From Ewingella allii (GTDB taxonomy: Bacteria > Pseudomonadota > Gammaproteobacteria > Enterobacterales > Enterobacteriaceae): a stretch of 64,000 nucleotides of DNA. This document shows positions 25,832-35,540 of the stretch, one piece after another (position 1 is the stretch's first letter; every line of letters starts with the position of its first letter). The notes beneath the pieces were generated by a model that was given only the letters and a program-made list of their open reading frames with translations, ran no database searches and was not told where the DNA came from. The stretch lies in assembly GCF_044430645.1 (NCBI RefSeq), contig NZ_JAWUDN010000007.1, positions 124,001-188,000 of the forward strand. The letters are read 5' to 3'. The position numbers and the translations under genes are program-made.

Positions 25832-26449
25832 ATGCACACTCTTATTGTTGTTTCACACCCGATTGCCGACTCTTTGACCCACGCTATCGCCAAGCAGATT
25901 GCCGCGGGGATCACTGGCGCAGAGGGAGGTCACAGCGTCGAAATCGCCGACCTTGCCGCTGAAGATTTTGATCCTCGCTTCACCGCGACTGATATGAATG
26001 CTTTCAATGGCAAATCCGCCTTGCCGCAGGACGTGCTGGATGAACAAGCCCGCGTTGACCGGGCAGATGCGCTCATCTTGGTTTATCCGATTTACTGGTG
26101 GTCAATGCCGGGCCAGTTGAAAGGTTGGATCGATCGGGTCTTTGCCAACGGCTGGGCCTACGAAGACGATGGCTCGGGCAAAGTGGTGAAAAAGTTGCTT
26201 CACCTGAAGGTGCATTTGGTGGCGTTGGGCGGCGCAGATATGCGCACTTTCGCGCGGCACGGCTACTTTGGCTCGATGAAAACCCAGATTGACCACGGGA
26301 TTTTTGACTATTGCGGCGCGCCGGTTCTGACCTCTGAACTGATTCACACGGCCAACCCTGCAGATTTCGAGGCAAACTTAGCCTTAGCCAAAAAGCTTGG
26401 TCAGAAAGTGGTCGCCGCGCCTCAGCGCGCCGAATCACTCTGCGCATAA
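25832..26449 (+). CDS. Flavodoxin-fold NAD(P)H:quinone oxidoreductase
   Basis: 205 residues from ATG 25832, with AAGAAGGA upstream. The fold is that of the flavodoxin_2/NQO1 family: MHTLIVVSHPIADSLTHAIA (phosphate-binding start), ADALILVYPIYWWSMPGQLKGWIDRVFANGWAY (FMN ring site, residues 78-110) and a late GGADMRTFARHGY loop. These enzymes do two-electron reduction of quinones or nitro/azo compounds in the cytosol. It is probably induced when the divergent TetR releases the shared operator. Confidence 0.88.
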   Translation: MHTLIVVSHPIADSLTHAIAKQIAAGITGAEGGHSVEIADLAAEDFDPRFTATDMNAFNGKSALPQDVLDEQARVDRADALILVYPIYWWSMPGQLKGWIDRVFANGWAYEDDGSGKVVKKLLHLKVHLVALGGADMRTFARHGYFGSMKTQIDHGIFDYCGAPVLTSELIHTANPADFEANLALAKKLGQKVVAAPQRAESLCA

Positions 26450-26602
26450 TGGCTCATTTGCCTTAAACAAAACCCGCTTTACCCCCTTATTCCTGCGTTT
26501 GATTGCCAGCGGCTGAAGGTAAAATCACCACAATCGCCGATAGAGCATTATTTTCTGCCGCTGGCACCTCTTCAAGCACCTCCAATACGGGGCAATTTTT
26601 GC

Positions 26603-27985
26603 GTGGCAAAATCATTTTTACGCAGTGGAAGTTTGGACGATATTCAGGCACTTGGTGAAAACGGCCAGCCGGTTTACGCCTCTGCGCTGCAAATCCGCGA
26701 AACATTACGTCTTCGCAAGCAGCAGTCGATTGCCGACGTGCTGGCCATTCCCCAACTCAACGAAGCGGGCGACCGCATTGACTGGTATTCCCCTATCGCG
26801 GGCAAAGTCACCTCGTGGTTATCCGCCAGCGACAGCGAGCGCGCCTCGGCCATTACCCAGCTCGAGCAGTGCCGCGCCGTGGTGCAAACCCTGTGTCAGG
26901 CGGCGCTGAAATCTAGCAAGCCGGGCCAGCAGCTGTTTGGCACCTTGTTGGCGAAAGCCATCCAGTTTCCTGACCAAAACCACGTTTATCTGGTGAATGG
27001 CAGGCCCGTTCTGACCTTCTGGGGCTTTGTTCATCTGGATAAAAAATCCCGTATCGATGCCCTTGATTGCCTGCGCCCGCCGGTGTTTAAACCGGAAAGC
27101 TCGCTGGTTGATCTGCCGTTACCGACCGTCAAACGCACTGAGCCACTGCCGCCGTTGGTGGAGCCTAAACCTCAGGTTGAAGTCAAACCGCAGCCAGAAA
27201 CCGCGCCTGCCGCCGCCGTGAAAAGCCCGGCCAATCGCGGCTGGCTGCGTTTTTGGTGGCTGATCCCGGGCGCGGCGCTGGCCGCCACGCTGGTGATGCA
27301 ATTTACCGGCGCATTTGCCCCCGCCGAGCACCCGGCCCCGGTGGCACCGGCAGTTGTCGAGAAGCGCGCCCTGCCTGCCAGCGATGCGCCGGTGGTCACG
27401 GCCAAAGCCATCGAGCCAAAACCTGTCGTTGAAGATAAAGTGGAAGATAAACCGGCTGCCGTGGCCGCGACGCCCGCGCCGGAAGTCACTCCTGCTAAAA
27501 CCACCGAGCTGCCATTGGCTCCCGCCGTCGCCACACCGCCAGTGGCGGAACCCGCTCCGGCTCCTGCCCCAGTGGCAGCCACGCCGACAGCGCCGGAAGA
27601 TAAAACCGCGCTGACCATGCCGCCGGATGCCGTCAAAGTCGGCTCTACCAAGTTCCTTAATGGCAACTGGCGCGTGGTGCTGGACATTAAAACTCCGGTC
27701 ACCGGCAAGCCGCCGAGCCTGAAATACCAAATCAAAAACGGTAAAGGCACGGCAAAAATCCAATATGGCGATGGCATGAGCTGCAAAGCAGACATCAGCG
27801 CCGGGCTGATGAGTTCAGGAAATCTGGTGATTAACAGTCGATTTAAAGCCAAATGCAGCGATGGTTCGAGGTATCAAATGCCAGAGATCGTCTGTACCCA
27901 ACCTCTGAACGGCACCGCCGATTGTAAAGGCCGCTACGACGCCAACACCGTCATCCCGATGACCATGAAGCGCGAGAGTAAATAA
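26603..27985 (+). CDS. srfA: SrfA-family protein
   Basis: 460 residues. The GTG start gives MAKSFLRSGSLDDIQALGENGQPVYA, the typical SrfA beginning. A cytoplasmic N-terminal domain (1-160) is followed by one membrane helix (WLRFWWLIPGAALAATLVMQF, about 214-234), a long Pro/Ala/Val/Glu-rich linker (235-340) and a C-terminal periplasmic-type domain with four cysteines (GMSCKADIS, KAKCSDGS, EIVCTQP, TADCKGR). First gene of srfABC, 3 bp before srfB. SrfABC was named as an SsrB-regulated set in Salmonella and treated as a virulence/toxin locus; its mechanism is unsettled. Confidence 0.88.
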   Translation: MAKSFLRSGSLDDIQALGENGQPVYASALQIRETLRLRKQQSIADVLAIPQLNEAGDRIDWYSPIAGKVTSWLSASDSERASAITQLEQCRAVVQTLCQAALKSSKPGQQLFGTLLAKAIQFPDQNHVYLVNGRPVLTFWGFVHLDKKSRIDALDCLRPPVFKPESSLVDLPLPTVKRTEPLPPLVEPKPQVEVKPQPETAPAAAVKSPANRGWLRFWWLIPGAALAATLVMQFTGAFAPAEHPAPVAPAVVEKRALPASDAPVVTAKAIEPKPVVEDKVEDKPAAVAATPAPEVTPAKTTELPLAPAVATPPVAEPAPAPAPVAATPTAPEDKTALTMPPDAVKVGSTKFLNGNWRVVLDIKTPVTGKPPSLKYQIKNGKGTAKIQYGDGMSCKADISAGLMSSGNLVINSRFKAKCSDGSRYQMPEIVCTQPLNGTADCKGRYDANTVIPMTMKRESK

Positions 27986-27988
27986 CCG

Positions 27989-30900
27989 ATGCTGGCATCT
28001 ATTCCTGATTATAAACAGCGTATTACGCTGATTAAGAACAGCGGCATCCAGTTTCTGGACTTCGCCCTGACGCCGCAGATTGATGAAGATCTGCCGTCCA
28101 AATTCGTCCGCAAAAGTGCCAACGGCCCGCTGCTGCGCCTCGACCACGATCCGCTGACCGGCAAATACTCCCTGCCGGTGCCGGGTGCGCAGGTTGAAGT
28201 GGTGCGCCCTGAATCCAGTATTTCGCTGGCCCAGTCCCTCGCGCTGCTGGAGAAAATCTGGCTGCCGCTGCCGTTCCTGCGTTTTACGCCGCCGCGCAAC
28301 TTCTCCGGCGGCCCGGATAACTGGGCGCGGATGCAGGTGATTGCGCTGAATAAGCCGGATAACGAAGGCCACACCCATCGCATTATTTTGGCATTTGATA
28401 CCAAGGTTTATGCTGACGCCGCTGAATTGGAAGAGGGCCAACAGCCCGAGCAGCTGACGCCAAATGACAATGACATCAAGACCGGCGCCAGTTTCGCCTT
28501 GGCTTTTTACAATGATGAGCTGAGTGACTTCCTCGACCTGACCTGGGTGGACGGCTGGTTGCGCGAAGCATTCAGCCAGCAGGCGATTCAGCGCGAAAAC
28601 CGCAATCCGCGTGATATCAAAACCGCCCTGCGCGAATTTGAATATCAGGCGCACTACCTGAATTTGTTGGAAATGCTGGGTACCCAGCTGTCGATCCCTG
28701 AAATCAAAATCAGCACCAGCACGCTGCAAGAGCCGGCGATCAACGTGGATCTGATTCTGGATGTCGGCAACTCCCACACCTGCGGTATTTTAGTGGAAGA
28801 AAGCCCTGACGAAAGCAACGGCCTGAAGCAGACTTACGAGCTGCAAATCCGCGATTTAAGTCAGCCGCATCTACAATATAACGAACTGTTTGAAAGCCGG
28901 ATTGAGTTCGCCGAGGCGCATTTTGGCAAGCAAAACTTCTCGGTGGAAAGTGGCCGCGACGACGCCTTCATCTGGCCTTCTATCGTCCGCGTCGGGCGCG
29001 AAGCCAGCCGCATGGCGCTAACTCGTCAGGGCACCGACGGCTCCACCGGGCTTTCCAGCCCGCGCCGCTACCTGTGGGATGAAGAGAGTTACGCGCCGGG
29101 CTGGCGATTCAGCCAGAGTAGCGGGCGTTCCGCGCAGGAACCGGCGGCCACCGCGCTGCCGCAAACTTTCCTGTTCAATGACGAAGGCCAGCCGCTGTTC
29201 ACCGTGCCGTTGGACGAGCGCCTACCGGTGTTCTCGCCCCACTACAGCCGCAGCTCGATCATGACCTTTATGCTTTCCGAGCTGCTGGCGCAGGCGCTGA
29301 TGCAAATCAACAGCGCCGCGCAGCGTATGAAGATGATCCACTCTGCCGCGCCGCGTCGGCTGCGCAATATCATCCTGACGCTGCCTTCGGCGATGCCGAA
29401 ACCCGAACGCGAAATTTTCCGTCGCCGCATGCTTGAGGCGATAGGCGTGGTGTGGAAAGCCATGGGCTGGCACCCGGTTGATGAAGAGTTCACCACGGCG
29501 GCTCAACGCGCGTTAAGCCAGGTTCCGGTGCCAGAGGTGCAGATGGAGTGGGACGAAGCCACCTGCGGCCAAATGGTCTACCTGTATAATGAATCTCAGG
29601 TGAATTTTGCCGGGCGTACCGAGGCATTCTTTGCCAGCATGGCTCGCCCGGACAAAGAGTTGGCCGAAGGGGAAACCGTAGGCAAAACCCTGCGCATCGC
29701 CTCGATAGATATTGGCGGCGGCACCACCGACTTGGCTATCACCCAGTATTGGCTGGACGACGGCGTGGGCAATAACGTGAAAATCCTTCCACGTTTGCTG
29801 TTCCGCGAGGGCTTTAAGGTGGCGGGAGATGACATCCTGCTCGACGTGATCCAGCTCTACGTGCTGCCTGCGTTGCAAGGCGCACTAAAGAAGGCCGGCA
29901 TCGCCAACCCCGAGCCGCTAATGGACAAGCTGTTTGGTCATGAAGGCCGGATGGACGGCCTGTCGATTCTGCGCCAGCAGGTCACTTTACAGATCTTCAT
30001 GCCGGTCGGCCGCGCGATCCTCGAAGCCTATGAAAGTTTCGACCCGTTAGACACCAGCGCCGAAATCGAAACGTGCTTCAGCGATCTGCTCGAGCAGTTG
30101 CCGACGCCAAAAGTCCGTGACCACATTAATAGCGAAGTTCAGCGCGAGCTGCGCAACGACGCCGCGCCGTTCGACATTCTCCAAGTGCCGTTAATCCTCA
30201 ATCTGAGCAAGCTGCACGCCGAGTTCTTATCGCCACGCATGCACATCACCCAGCAGTTGCGCTCGCTGTGCGAAGTCGTGGCGCTCTACTCTTGCGACGT
30301 GCTGCTGCTGACCGGCCGCCCTTCCCGCTTCCCGGGCATTCAGGCGCTGTTCCGCCTGCTCCAGCCTTTACCGGCCAACCGCATTTTGTCCCTTGATGGT
30401 TATCACACCAGCGATTGGTATCCGTTTAACAAGTTAGGCCGAATCGATAACCCGAAATCCACCGCCGCCGTCGGCGCGATGCTCTGCCTGCTATCGCTGG
30501 ACCTGCGCCTGAACAGCTTCTATTTCAAGGCGGGCGACTTCCAGCCGTACTCGACTATTCGCTATCTCGGTATGCTCGACAGCAATAACGCGCTGACCGG
30601 GGAGAACGTCTATTACAGCGATATCGACCTCGACCAGCCGGATTTCCAACTCAGCCAAGAGGTGAGTTTCCAGATGCGCGGCCCGCTGTGCCTGGGTTTC
30701 CGCCAGTTGGACAATGACCGCTGGCCCGCGTCGCCGCTCTATACCTTGTCGATAAACGATCACAAACTGGCGCGACGCATCGCCGGAGATAACGTGCTGA
30801 CCCTGAAGCTAAAAGTGAGCAAGCAAGGCGATGGCGACAGCCCCGAGCAAGTGGAAATCGCCCAAGCGGCACTTCAGGACGGCACGCCGGTGCCAACCGA

Positions 30901-30991
30901 CCATCTGCGACTGAAATTGAATACCCTGGCGGCCAGTGGCTCAGGTGCCACTCACTACTGGATCGACAGCGGGAGCGTATTTAAGAAATGA
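27989..30991 (+). CDS. srfB: SrfB-family ATPase-like protein
   Basis: 1000 residues. Two ASKHA (Hsp70/actin-type) phosphate loops are visible: VDLILDVGNSHTCGILVEE near residue 253-270 and IASIDIGGGTTDLAIT near residue 574, so it should bind and hydrolyse ATP. The N-terminal 250 residues are specific to SrfB. It overlaps srfC by 4 nt (ATGA) and starts 3 bp after srfA, so the three are translationally coupled. Length and neighbours are those of the enterobacterial srfABC operon. A chaperone-like assembly role is an inference from the fold. Confidence 0.92.
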   Translation: MLASIPDYKQRITLIKNSGIQFLDFALTPQIDEDLPSKFVRKSANGPLLRLDHDPLTGKYSLPVPGAQVEVVRPESSISLAQSLALLEKIWLPLPFLRFTPPRNFSGGPDNWARMQVIALNKPDNEGHTHRIILAFDTKVYADAAELEEGQQPEQLTPNDNDIKTGASFALAFYNDELSDFLDLTWVDGWLREAFSQQAIQRENRNPRDIKTALREFEYQAHYLNLLEMLGTQLSIPEIKISTSTLQEPAINVDLILDVGNSHTCGILVEESPDESNGLKQTYELQIRDLSQPHLQYNELFESRIEFAEAHFGKQNFSVESGRDDAFIWPSIVRVGREASRMALTRQGTDGSTGLSSPRRYLWDEESYAPGWRFSQSSGRSAQEPAATALPQTFLFNDEGQPLFTVPLDERLPVFSPHYSRSSIMTFMLSELLAQALMQINSAAQRMKMIHSAAPRRLRNIILTLPSAMPKPEREIFRRRMLEAIGVVWKAMGWHPVDEEFTTAAQRALSQVPVPEVQMEWDEATCGQMVYLYNESQVNFAGRTEAFFASMARPDKELAEGETVGKTLRIASIDIGGGTTDLAITQYWLDDGVGNNVKILPRLLFREGFKVAGDDILLDVIQLYVLPALQGALKKAGIANPEPLMDKLFGHEGRMDGLSILRQQVTLQIFMPVGRAILEAYESFDPLDTSAEIETCFSDLLEQLPTPKVRDHINSEVQRELRNDAAPFDILQVPLILNLSKLHAEFLSPRMHITQQLRSLCEVVALYSCDVLLLTGRPSRFPGIQALFRLLQPLPANRILSLDGYHTSDWYPFNKLGRIDNPKSTAAVGAMLCLLSLDLRLNSFYFKAGDFQPYSTIRYLGMLDSNNALTGENVYYSDIDLDQPDFQLSQEVSFQMRGPLCLGFRQLDNDRWPASPLYTLSINDHKLARRIAGDNVLTLKLKVSKQGDGDSPEQVEIAQAALQDGTPVPTDHLRLKLNTLAASGSGATHYWIDSGSVFKK

Positions 30992-33381
30992 CTTCAACCC
31001 ACACCGAACTTCTCAACAGCCAGCTGACCCAGATCGCCAGCGGCGTCACTCAGGCCATACAGTGGATTGAGAGTAACCGCCAGCAGTCGCCGCGCCTGAA
31101 TATGGAAGCTGACCGCCTGAAGCTGAAGCTGCGCCGCCAGCGCCACAAGGCCGAGAATCTTGCCATCTCAGCATCACAGAATCCTGGGATTGGGCTTTAT
31201 GGCTACTCGCATGCGGGAAAATCTTACCTGCTGAATGCTCTCACCGCCCGGGAAAACGGCAGGCTGGAAACGCTGCTCGGCGATCGCGTTCTCGACTACT
31301 TCAGCCATATCAACCCCAGCAGTCAGGCCACCACGCTGGTTACTCGCTTTACGCGTCTGTCAGAGAGCGCGGACTCGCAGTGGCCGGTGCAACTGACGCT
31401 GCTTAGCGAAGCCGAGCTGATAAAAATCGCCGCGCTGGATGCCGCGACCCAAGGCCCGCACGCCGAGTGGGATCAGCAACAGATCCTGACTCACCTGCAC
31501 AGCCTCTCTTTGCATCGTCAGCCCGACGCCATTGACGGCCTGACCGGCGATGACGTGGTGGCTATCTGGGACATGTTGGCGCGCACGGATGCTAAAGCCG
31601 ACCGGCTGCGCGCCCTGCACTTCTGGCCTGCGGCGGTGGAACTGGCGCCTTATCTGGGCATTGACGATCGCGCCCGCCTGTTTTCCATTCTGTGGAATGA
31701 AGCCAGTCACGCCACGGCGTTTTACCGCCATTTCGCCCACGTTTTGCAACAGCTGGAGGGTGCGACGCAGGTTCTGGCACCTCTAAGCGTGCTGGTGGAT
31801 GACCACCTGCTACCCGCCGATGGGATAATGAGTCCGATCACCCTAACCGCCGACTTTGAGACGGAATCAAGGGGTCAGAGCCTGTCGGTTCGCCCCGTGC
31901 ACCAGGGCGTGGCCGGGCAGCCGGTTGAGATTTCACTGGTGGAATTGACGGTGTTGACCGCCGAACTGCTGCTGCCTTTGATGTCTGCGCCGCAGGAAGC
32001 GCTGTTTGAACAGGTCGATCTGCTGCTTTTCCCCACTCAGGCCGATGCCCGCGAGTTGGGAACCACCCACAGTCTGCTGTCGCCGGGCCTGTTGCACGCC
32101 AAAAACGCCGGACTGCTGGAGCGATATACGGAAAATCAGCAGGTCAATTCGCTATTAGTCTGCACCGCCGCCGGGAACCGTGGCGCGGTGAAAGGCGTCA
32201 GCAAGGCGCTGGATAACTGGGTGAAACAGACCCAAGGCGAAAACGCGCAGATCCGCAGCCAGCGCAAGCCGGGCCTGATTTGGGCGCTGACGCCATTCGA
32301 CCAGCGCATCACTCACAGCGAGCATTTCGATGAAACAGTGCAGCGCCACGTTGGCACCCCCGGCGATGCCTGGGGCACCATGCTGGCGATGGACAAACGC
32401 GGCATTGAGCGCATGGCGAGCTGGCTCACCGCCGAGGTGACTCCGGCCAACAAACTGGCGCGCCTAGGCGAGCAGCGCGACGAACTGCGCCGCGTGCTGA
32501 CCGACAACCTGCTGGGAAGCTGGCTGCCCTCTTCCAATGAGCAAGAGTTAGCGCAGAAGCAGAAAATTGCCGAAAGCTTACTCAAAGCGCTGCAAACCCG
32601 CGCGGGCGTTCATGGCGAACTGCTCGAGCGCCTGCTGCCCGCCCGCGAAGACCTACGCCGCCTCTACTTGCAGCAGTTCGACATCCAGCCCGCCGCCAGC
32701 ATTACCGGCGGCGCGACTGCCCCTGTTCTGACGGAAACCTTTGGTATTGGGATCAGCATAGACCTGTTCAGTGACGAACCGCTGGATGCGCCGGTCGAGG
32801 ATCAGCACGCCGCCCAGCCGCCAGTGGCCGAAACCGACTTTGCGCGCCAAACCCAGCATTACTGGATTAACCACCTGCGCGGCCTGCCGGACAATGCGCC
32901 GCTGGTGGATTTGCTCGGCATTGGCAAGCCGGGGGTCGAAATGCTGGTGGAAGAGGTGATCACCGCCGGGGTGCGGATGGACGTCGCGGGCATGCTGTCC
33001 GGCGTGCTGGAAGAGACTCAGCAATCCGCCGCCGCCAGCGAAAGTCAGGCCGATCGTCAGGTGTCACGCGTGCTGACGGTGATGGGTGACTTTGTGGCCT
33101 GGCTGGGCTTCTTGCAGATTGAGGAGTCGCAGCGCCCGGAAAGCCGCATTAACCGTGGCCACAAGATCTTCGCCAAGCCAGCGAAAAACTGGAGCACCTC
33201 CCAACGTCTAACCAAGCTGACGCTGACCCCGGCCAATAACACCGCGTTCTATATCTATGACTGGTTAGTGGCGCTGAATGACGTGATTATCCAAAACGCC
33301 GGATATTCCGCAGGGCGCGAAATTCCGCTAGCACAGCGCGAGAGGTTGGGAGAGATTTTGCAGCAAATCCGCAGCGAGTAG
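30988..33381 (+). CDS. srfC: SrfC-family GTPase-like effector protein
   Basis: 797 residues. A P-loop GYSHAGKS at residues 72-79 (context IGLYGYSHAGKSYLLNAL) and a following SSQATTLVTRFT segment resemble a dynamin-like or large GTPase. A long helical region with basic and Gln-rich parts follows, and a C-terminal region (HYWINHLRGLPDN ... ITAGVRMDVAGMLSGVL) is shared by SrfC proteins. Last gene of srfABC, closed by a strong terminator 18 bp downstream. It is called a virulence effector in databases; direct evidence of its target is not visible here. Confidence 0.9.
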   Translation: MTSTHTELLNSQLTQIASGVTQAIQWIESNRQQSPRLNMEADRLKLKLRRQRHKAENLAISASQNPGIGLYGYSHAGKSYLLNALTARENGRLETLLGDRVLDYFSHINPSSQATTLVTRFTRLSESADSQWPVQLTLLSEAELIKIAALDAATQGPHAEWDQQQILTHLHSLSLHRQPDAIDGLTGDDVVAIWDMLARTDAKADRLRALHFWPAAVELAPYLGIDDRARLFSILWNEASHATAFYRHFAHVLQQLEGATQVLAPLSVLVDDHLLPADGIMSPITLTADFETESRGQSLSVRPVHQGVAGQPVEISLVELTVLTAELLLPLMSAPQEALFEQVDLLLFPTQADARELGTTHSLLSPGLLHAKNAGLLERYTENQQVNSLLVCTAAGNRGAVKGVSKALDNWVKQTQGENAQIRSQRKPGLIWALTPFDQRITHSEHFDETVQRHVGTPGDAWGTMLAMDKRGIERMASWLTAEVTPANKLARLGEQRDELRRVLTDNLLGSWLPSSNEQELAQKQKIAESLLKALQTRAGVHGELLERLLPAREDLRRLYLQQFDIQPAASITGGATAPVLTETFGIGISIDLFSDEPLDAPVEDQHAAQPPVAETDFARQTQHYWINHLRGLPDNAPLVDLLGIGKPGVEMLVEEVITAGVRMDVAGMLSGVLEETQQSAAASESQADRQVSRVLTVMGDFVAWLGFLQIEESQRPESRINRGHKIFAKPAKNWSTSQRLTKLTLTPANNTAFYIYDWLVALNDVIIQNAGYSAGREIPLAQRERLGEILQQIRSE

Positions 33382-33398
33382 CCTGCCACCAGATAGAC

Positions 33399-33431
33399 AA
33401 AAGGCCTGCTTTCACCAAGCAGGCCTTTTTT
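33399..33431 (+). terminator. Terminator of the srfABC operon
   Basis: A 13-bp perfect stem, AAAAGGCCTGCTT / AAGCAGGCCTTTT with a TCACC loop, followed by further T residues. Confidence 0.93.
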
Positions 33432-33565
33432 CATTATTAACGCGAGTGACATGATCACCTGCTGGCGCTGACGTTGATAACCGAGCTTACATACGTATTG
33501 GCCGATCCTTGAAGATAGACAATGAGTGCTATAGGTAACAATATAATCCTACATTGCAATTAATG

Positions 33566-33629
33566 AGTCTTATAAGTGACAAAACTTGAGTTTTCCTCAG
33601 TTAAAGAGCACTATACTACTCATAAGACT
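33566..33629. promoter_or_regulatory. Candidate operator arms upstream of hipA
   Basis: AGTCTTATAAG at 33566-33576 and its near inverse CTCATAAGACT at 33619-33629, with a 42-bp spacer. The second arm ends 14 bp before the hipA ATG. Widely spaced inverted boxes of this type are bound by HipB-like repressors. Binding is inferred. Confidence 0.5.
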
Positions 33630-33643
33630 TTCTGGAGATCCGT

Positions 33644-34993
33644 ATGGAATATTTAACGCTACAAGCTTTCCTGCAAAATCAATGGGTGGATATGGCGCAC
33701 ATCACCTTCCCAGAAAGTGAAAACAACGCTTTTCGAATCACTGAACTCCATTATGATTCAGACTATGCCATTGAAAATCTCGGCCGCGATGATAATCACG
33801 CGGTGTCACTGAATCACCCTGTTTCTCTATTTTTTGAGAACGAAGGCCCACGCGGCTGGCTGAAATTTCTTGATGATATTATTCCGAGCGGGGCCAGCAG
33901 GCGCTATTGGGCAAACTATCTGGATCTTGAGGGCATGGCGGCCGACCAGCAGGATTTTGTATTACTGCGCCACGGCACCATGTCGCCGGTCGGCAATTTA
34001 AGGATTAAAGAGTCACTCCCCGAATATCACCCTCTGGCTGAACAGCTATTTTTTACCCTCGACGATGTGAAAAATAGAGCTTCGGATTTTCTGGATTATG
34101 CCCAGCAGCGCGGAGCTGCCGCCGGAGGCGCTACTGGCGCGGGCGGCGAAGCACCAAAACTCTTACTAAGATGCAGTCAGGAAGGGCGAATTTGGATTGA
34201 TACCTACCAGAACGATTCACTCAATCGAGATACCCACTATCTGGTGAAGTTCCCGCGTGGAGGCCGCAGTGAGGTTGACTGCAATATTCTGCGGGCTGAG
34301 TTCCATTTCTATCACGAACTCGCGGCAATGGGTTTTGATACCATCCCAACTCAACATATGCATCTTGAGGAAGGTCTAACCTACCCTTCTTTATGGCTAC
34401 CGAGATTTGATATTTGTTTCGTGGATGATAACCAGATCAAACGCTTTGGCATGGAATCAGTCTATTCAGCATTAAAAAAAGCCCCCGGCACGACGCTGTT
34501 TCATGAGGAAGCCATCAGGGCGCTTATCAATAAAATCACACACAGCGACACCGTGATTGAACAGGGATTTGACTTTGATATTCCAGCCTTTGTGATTGAA
34601 TGGGTGCGCCGCGATTTGCTCAATATTATCTTTGGTAATAGTGATAACCATGGGCGCAATACCTCACTGCTCAAGGATGAACGCAGCATTCGTCTGGCGC
34701 CGATATACGACTTCGCACCAATGAAGGCTGACCCGGAAGGGATAGCCAGAACCACTAAATGGAGTGCGCCATTAGAAATCGGTGGCGAGTATGATTTTGC
34801 AGGTATAGCTGCAGCGCTTAATGACCTTGTTCCGGCGGAAACGCTATTAGAGGCTTTGAGAAAAACGGCTCAACAGCTCCTCGGCCTTAAAGCAAGGTTG
34901 GTGGACAGGGGCGTGCCTGAACAGATTATTAACATGCCGGGGATCGGCTTTGACTTTATTGCTGAAAAACTGCGTCGTTGGGGGCTGCTATGA
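33644..34993 (+). CDS. hipA: HipA-type serine/threonine kinase toxin
   Basis: 449 residues. The N-terminal subdomain (LFFENEGPRGWLKFLDDIIPSG, about 64-85) and the C-terminal kinase domain with catalytic LLNIIFGNSDNHGRNTSLL (about 326-344) and metal-binding APIYDFAPM match HipA. The usual phosphorylatable Ser loop is replaced by a Gly/Ala-rich AAAGGATGAGGEAPKLLLR at about 157-176. The kinase gene comes before its HTH partner, the reverse of classical hipBA, and overlaps it by ATGA. HipA kinases arrest growth by phosphorylating targets such as aminoacyl-tRNA synthetases; the target of this subtype is unknown. Confidence 0.85.
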   Translation: MEYLTLQAFLQNQWVDMAHITFPESENNAFRITELHYDSDYAIENLGRDDNHAVSLNHPVSLFFENEGPRGWLKFLDDIIPSGASRRYWANYLDLEGMAADQQDFVLLRHGTMSPVGNLRIKESLPEYHPLAEQLFFTLDDVKNRASDFLDYAQQRGAAAGGATGAGGEAPKLLLRCSQEGRIWIDTYQNDSLNRDTHYLVKFPRGGRSEVDCNILRAEFHFYHELAAMGFDTIPTQHMHLEEGLTYPSLWLPRFDICFVDDNQIKRFGMESVYSALKKAPGTTLFHEEAIRALINKITHSDTVIEQGFDFDIPAFVIEWVRRDLLNIIFGNSDNHGRNTSLLKDERSIRLAPIYDFAPMKADPEGIARTTKWSAPLEIGGEYDFAGIAAALNDLVPAETLLEALRKTAQQLLGLKARLVDRGVPEQIINMPGIGFDFIAEKLRRWGLL

Positions 34994-35451
34994 AGGATCA
35001 TGAATCGGCCCCGGTATCAGCTAAAGAGACCATTCGCAAAATTCGGGAAAGGCAGAAGCTTTTGCAAAATGCCTCTGAATCGTCTGTCGAAAGGCCAGCG
35101 GCAATAGAAGAGAGTTCTGGGCACACGCCTTCTCGGCAAAGAGTATCTAAAAGCTCATCAGCCGTAAGCACTCAAGACAGGCAAGCCGTGATGCATGGCA
35201 TCATCAAACAGCTGCTACTGGGCGAGTTAACACAGGGCGGTGCATTGAAAAAGTTGCGGATCGAGGTGTTGAACCTAAAGCAGGATGCTTATGCAAAACT
35301 GGTTTCTGTCTCAAGGAAAACCTTGTCAGACGTCGAGAACGATAAAGGGAATTATACCTCTGACATCATCAACAAATTGTTCAAGCCGTTTGGCCTGCAA
35401 GTTGGGTTGGTGCCTATCTCAAAATCGCTATTAACTACACTGCTGAAATGA
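34990..35451 (+). CDS. HipB-like XRE antitoxin with long N-terminal extension
   Basis: 153 residues from ATG 34990, overlapping the hipA stop. The C-terminal 60 residues hold an XRE helix-turn-helix (LKQDAYAKLVSVSRKTLSDVENDKG). The N-terminal 75 residues are polar and probably disordered (RKIRERQKLLQNASESSVERPAAIEES). This inverts the usual layout, where the HTH is N-terminal and the tail C-terminal. It is expected to bind both the kinase and the operator upstream of hipA. Confidence 0.8.
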   Translation: MKDHESAPVSAKETIRKIRERQKLLQNASESSVERPAAIEESSGHTPSRQRVSKSSSAVSTQDRQAVMHGIIKQLLLGELTQGGALKKLRIEVLNLKQDAYAKLVSVSRKTLSDVENDKGNYTSDIINKLFKPFGLQVGLVPISKSLLTTLLK

Positions 35452-35483
35452 TCCCCTGCCATAAATTTGCTCCTAATACTAAC

Positions 35484-35509
35484 ACGCCCGGTCATGGAAG
35501 GCCGGGCGT
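35484..35509. terminator. Hairpin between hipB-like and rarA
   Basis: Stem ACGCCCGGTC / GGCCGGGCGT (one G-T pair) with a 6-nt loop, between two convergent genes. No strong T run on either side, so termination is likely but not certain. Confidence 0.55.
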
Positions 35510-35540
35510 CGTTACGCGGAGTCTTAATCTGGAGTAAAAA

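Noticed and set aside
27119..27852. Long minus-strand frames of 214 and 226 codons opposite srfA
   Set aside because: They mirror the Pro/Ala-rich linker of SrfA (GC-rich codons give stop-poor antisense), have no ribosome site and no plausible protein features.
27815..28777. 320-codon minus-strand frame opposite the srfA/srfB junction
   Set aside because: Spans two well-supported coupled genes in antisense with low-complexity composition; a shadow.
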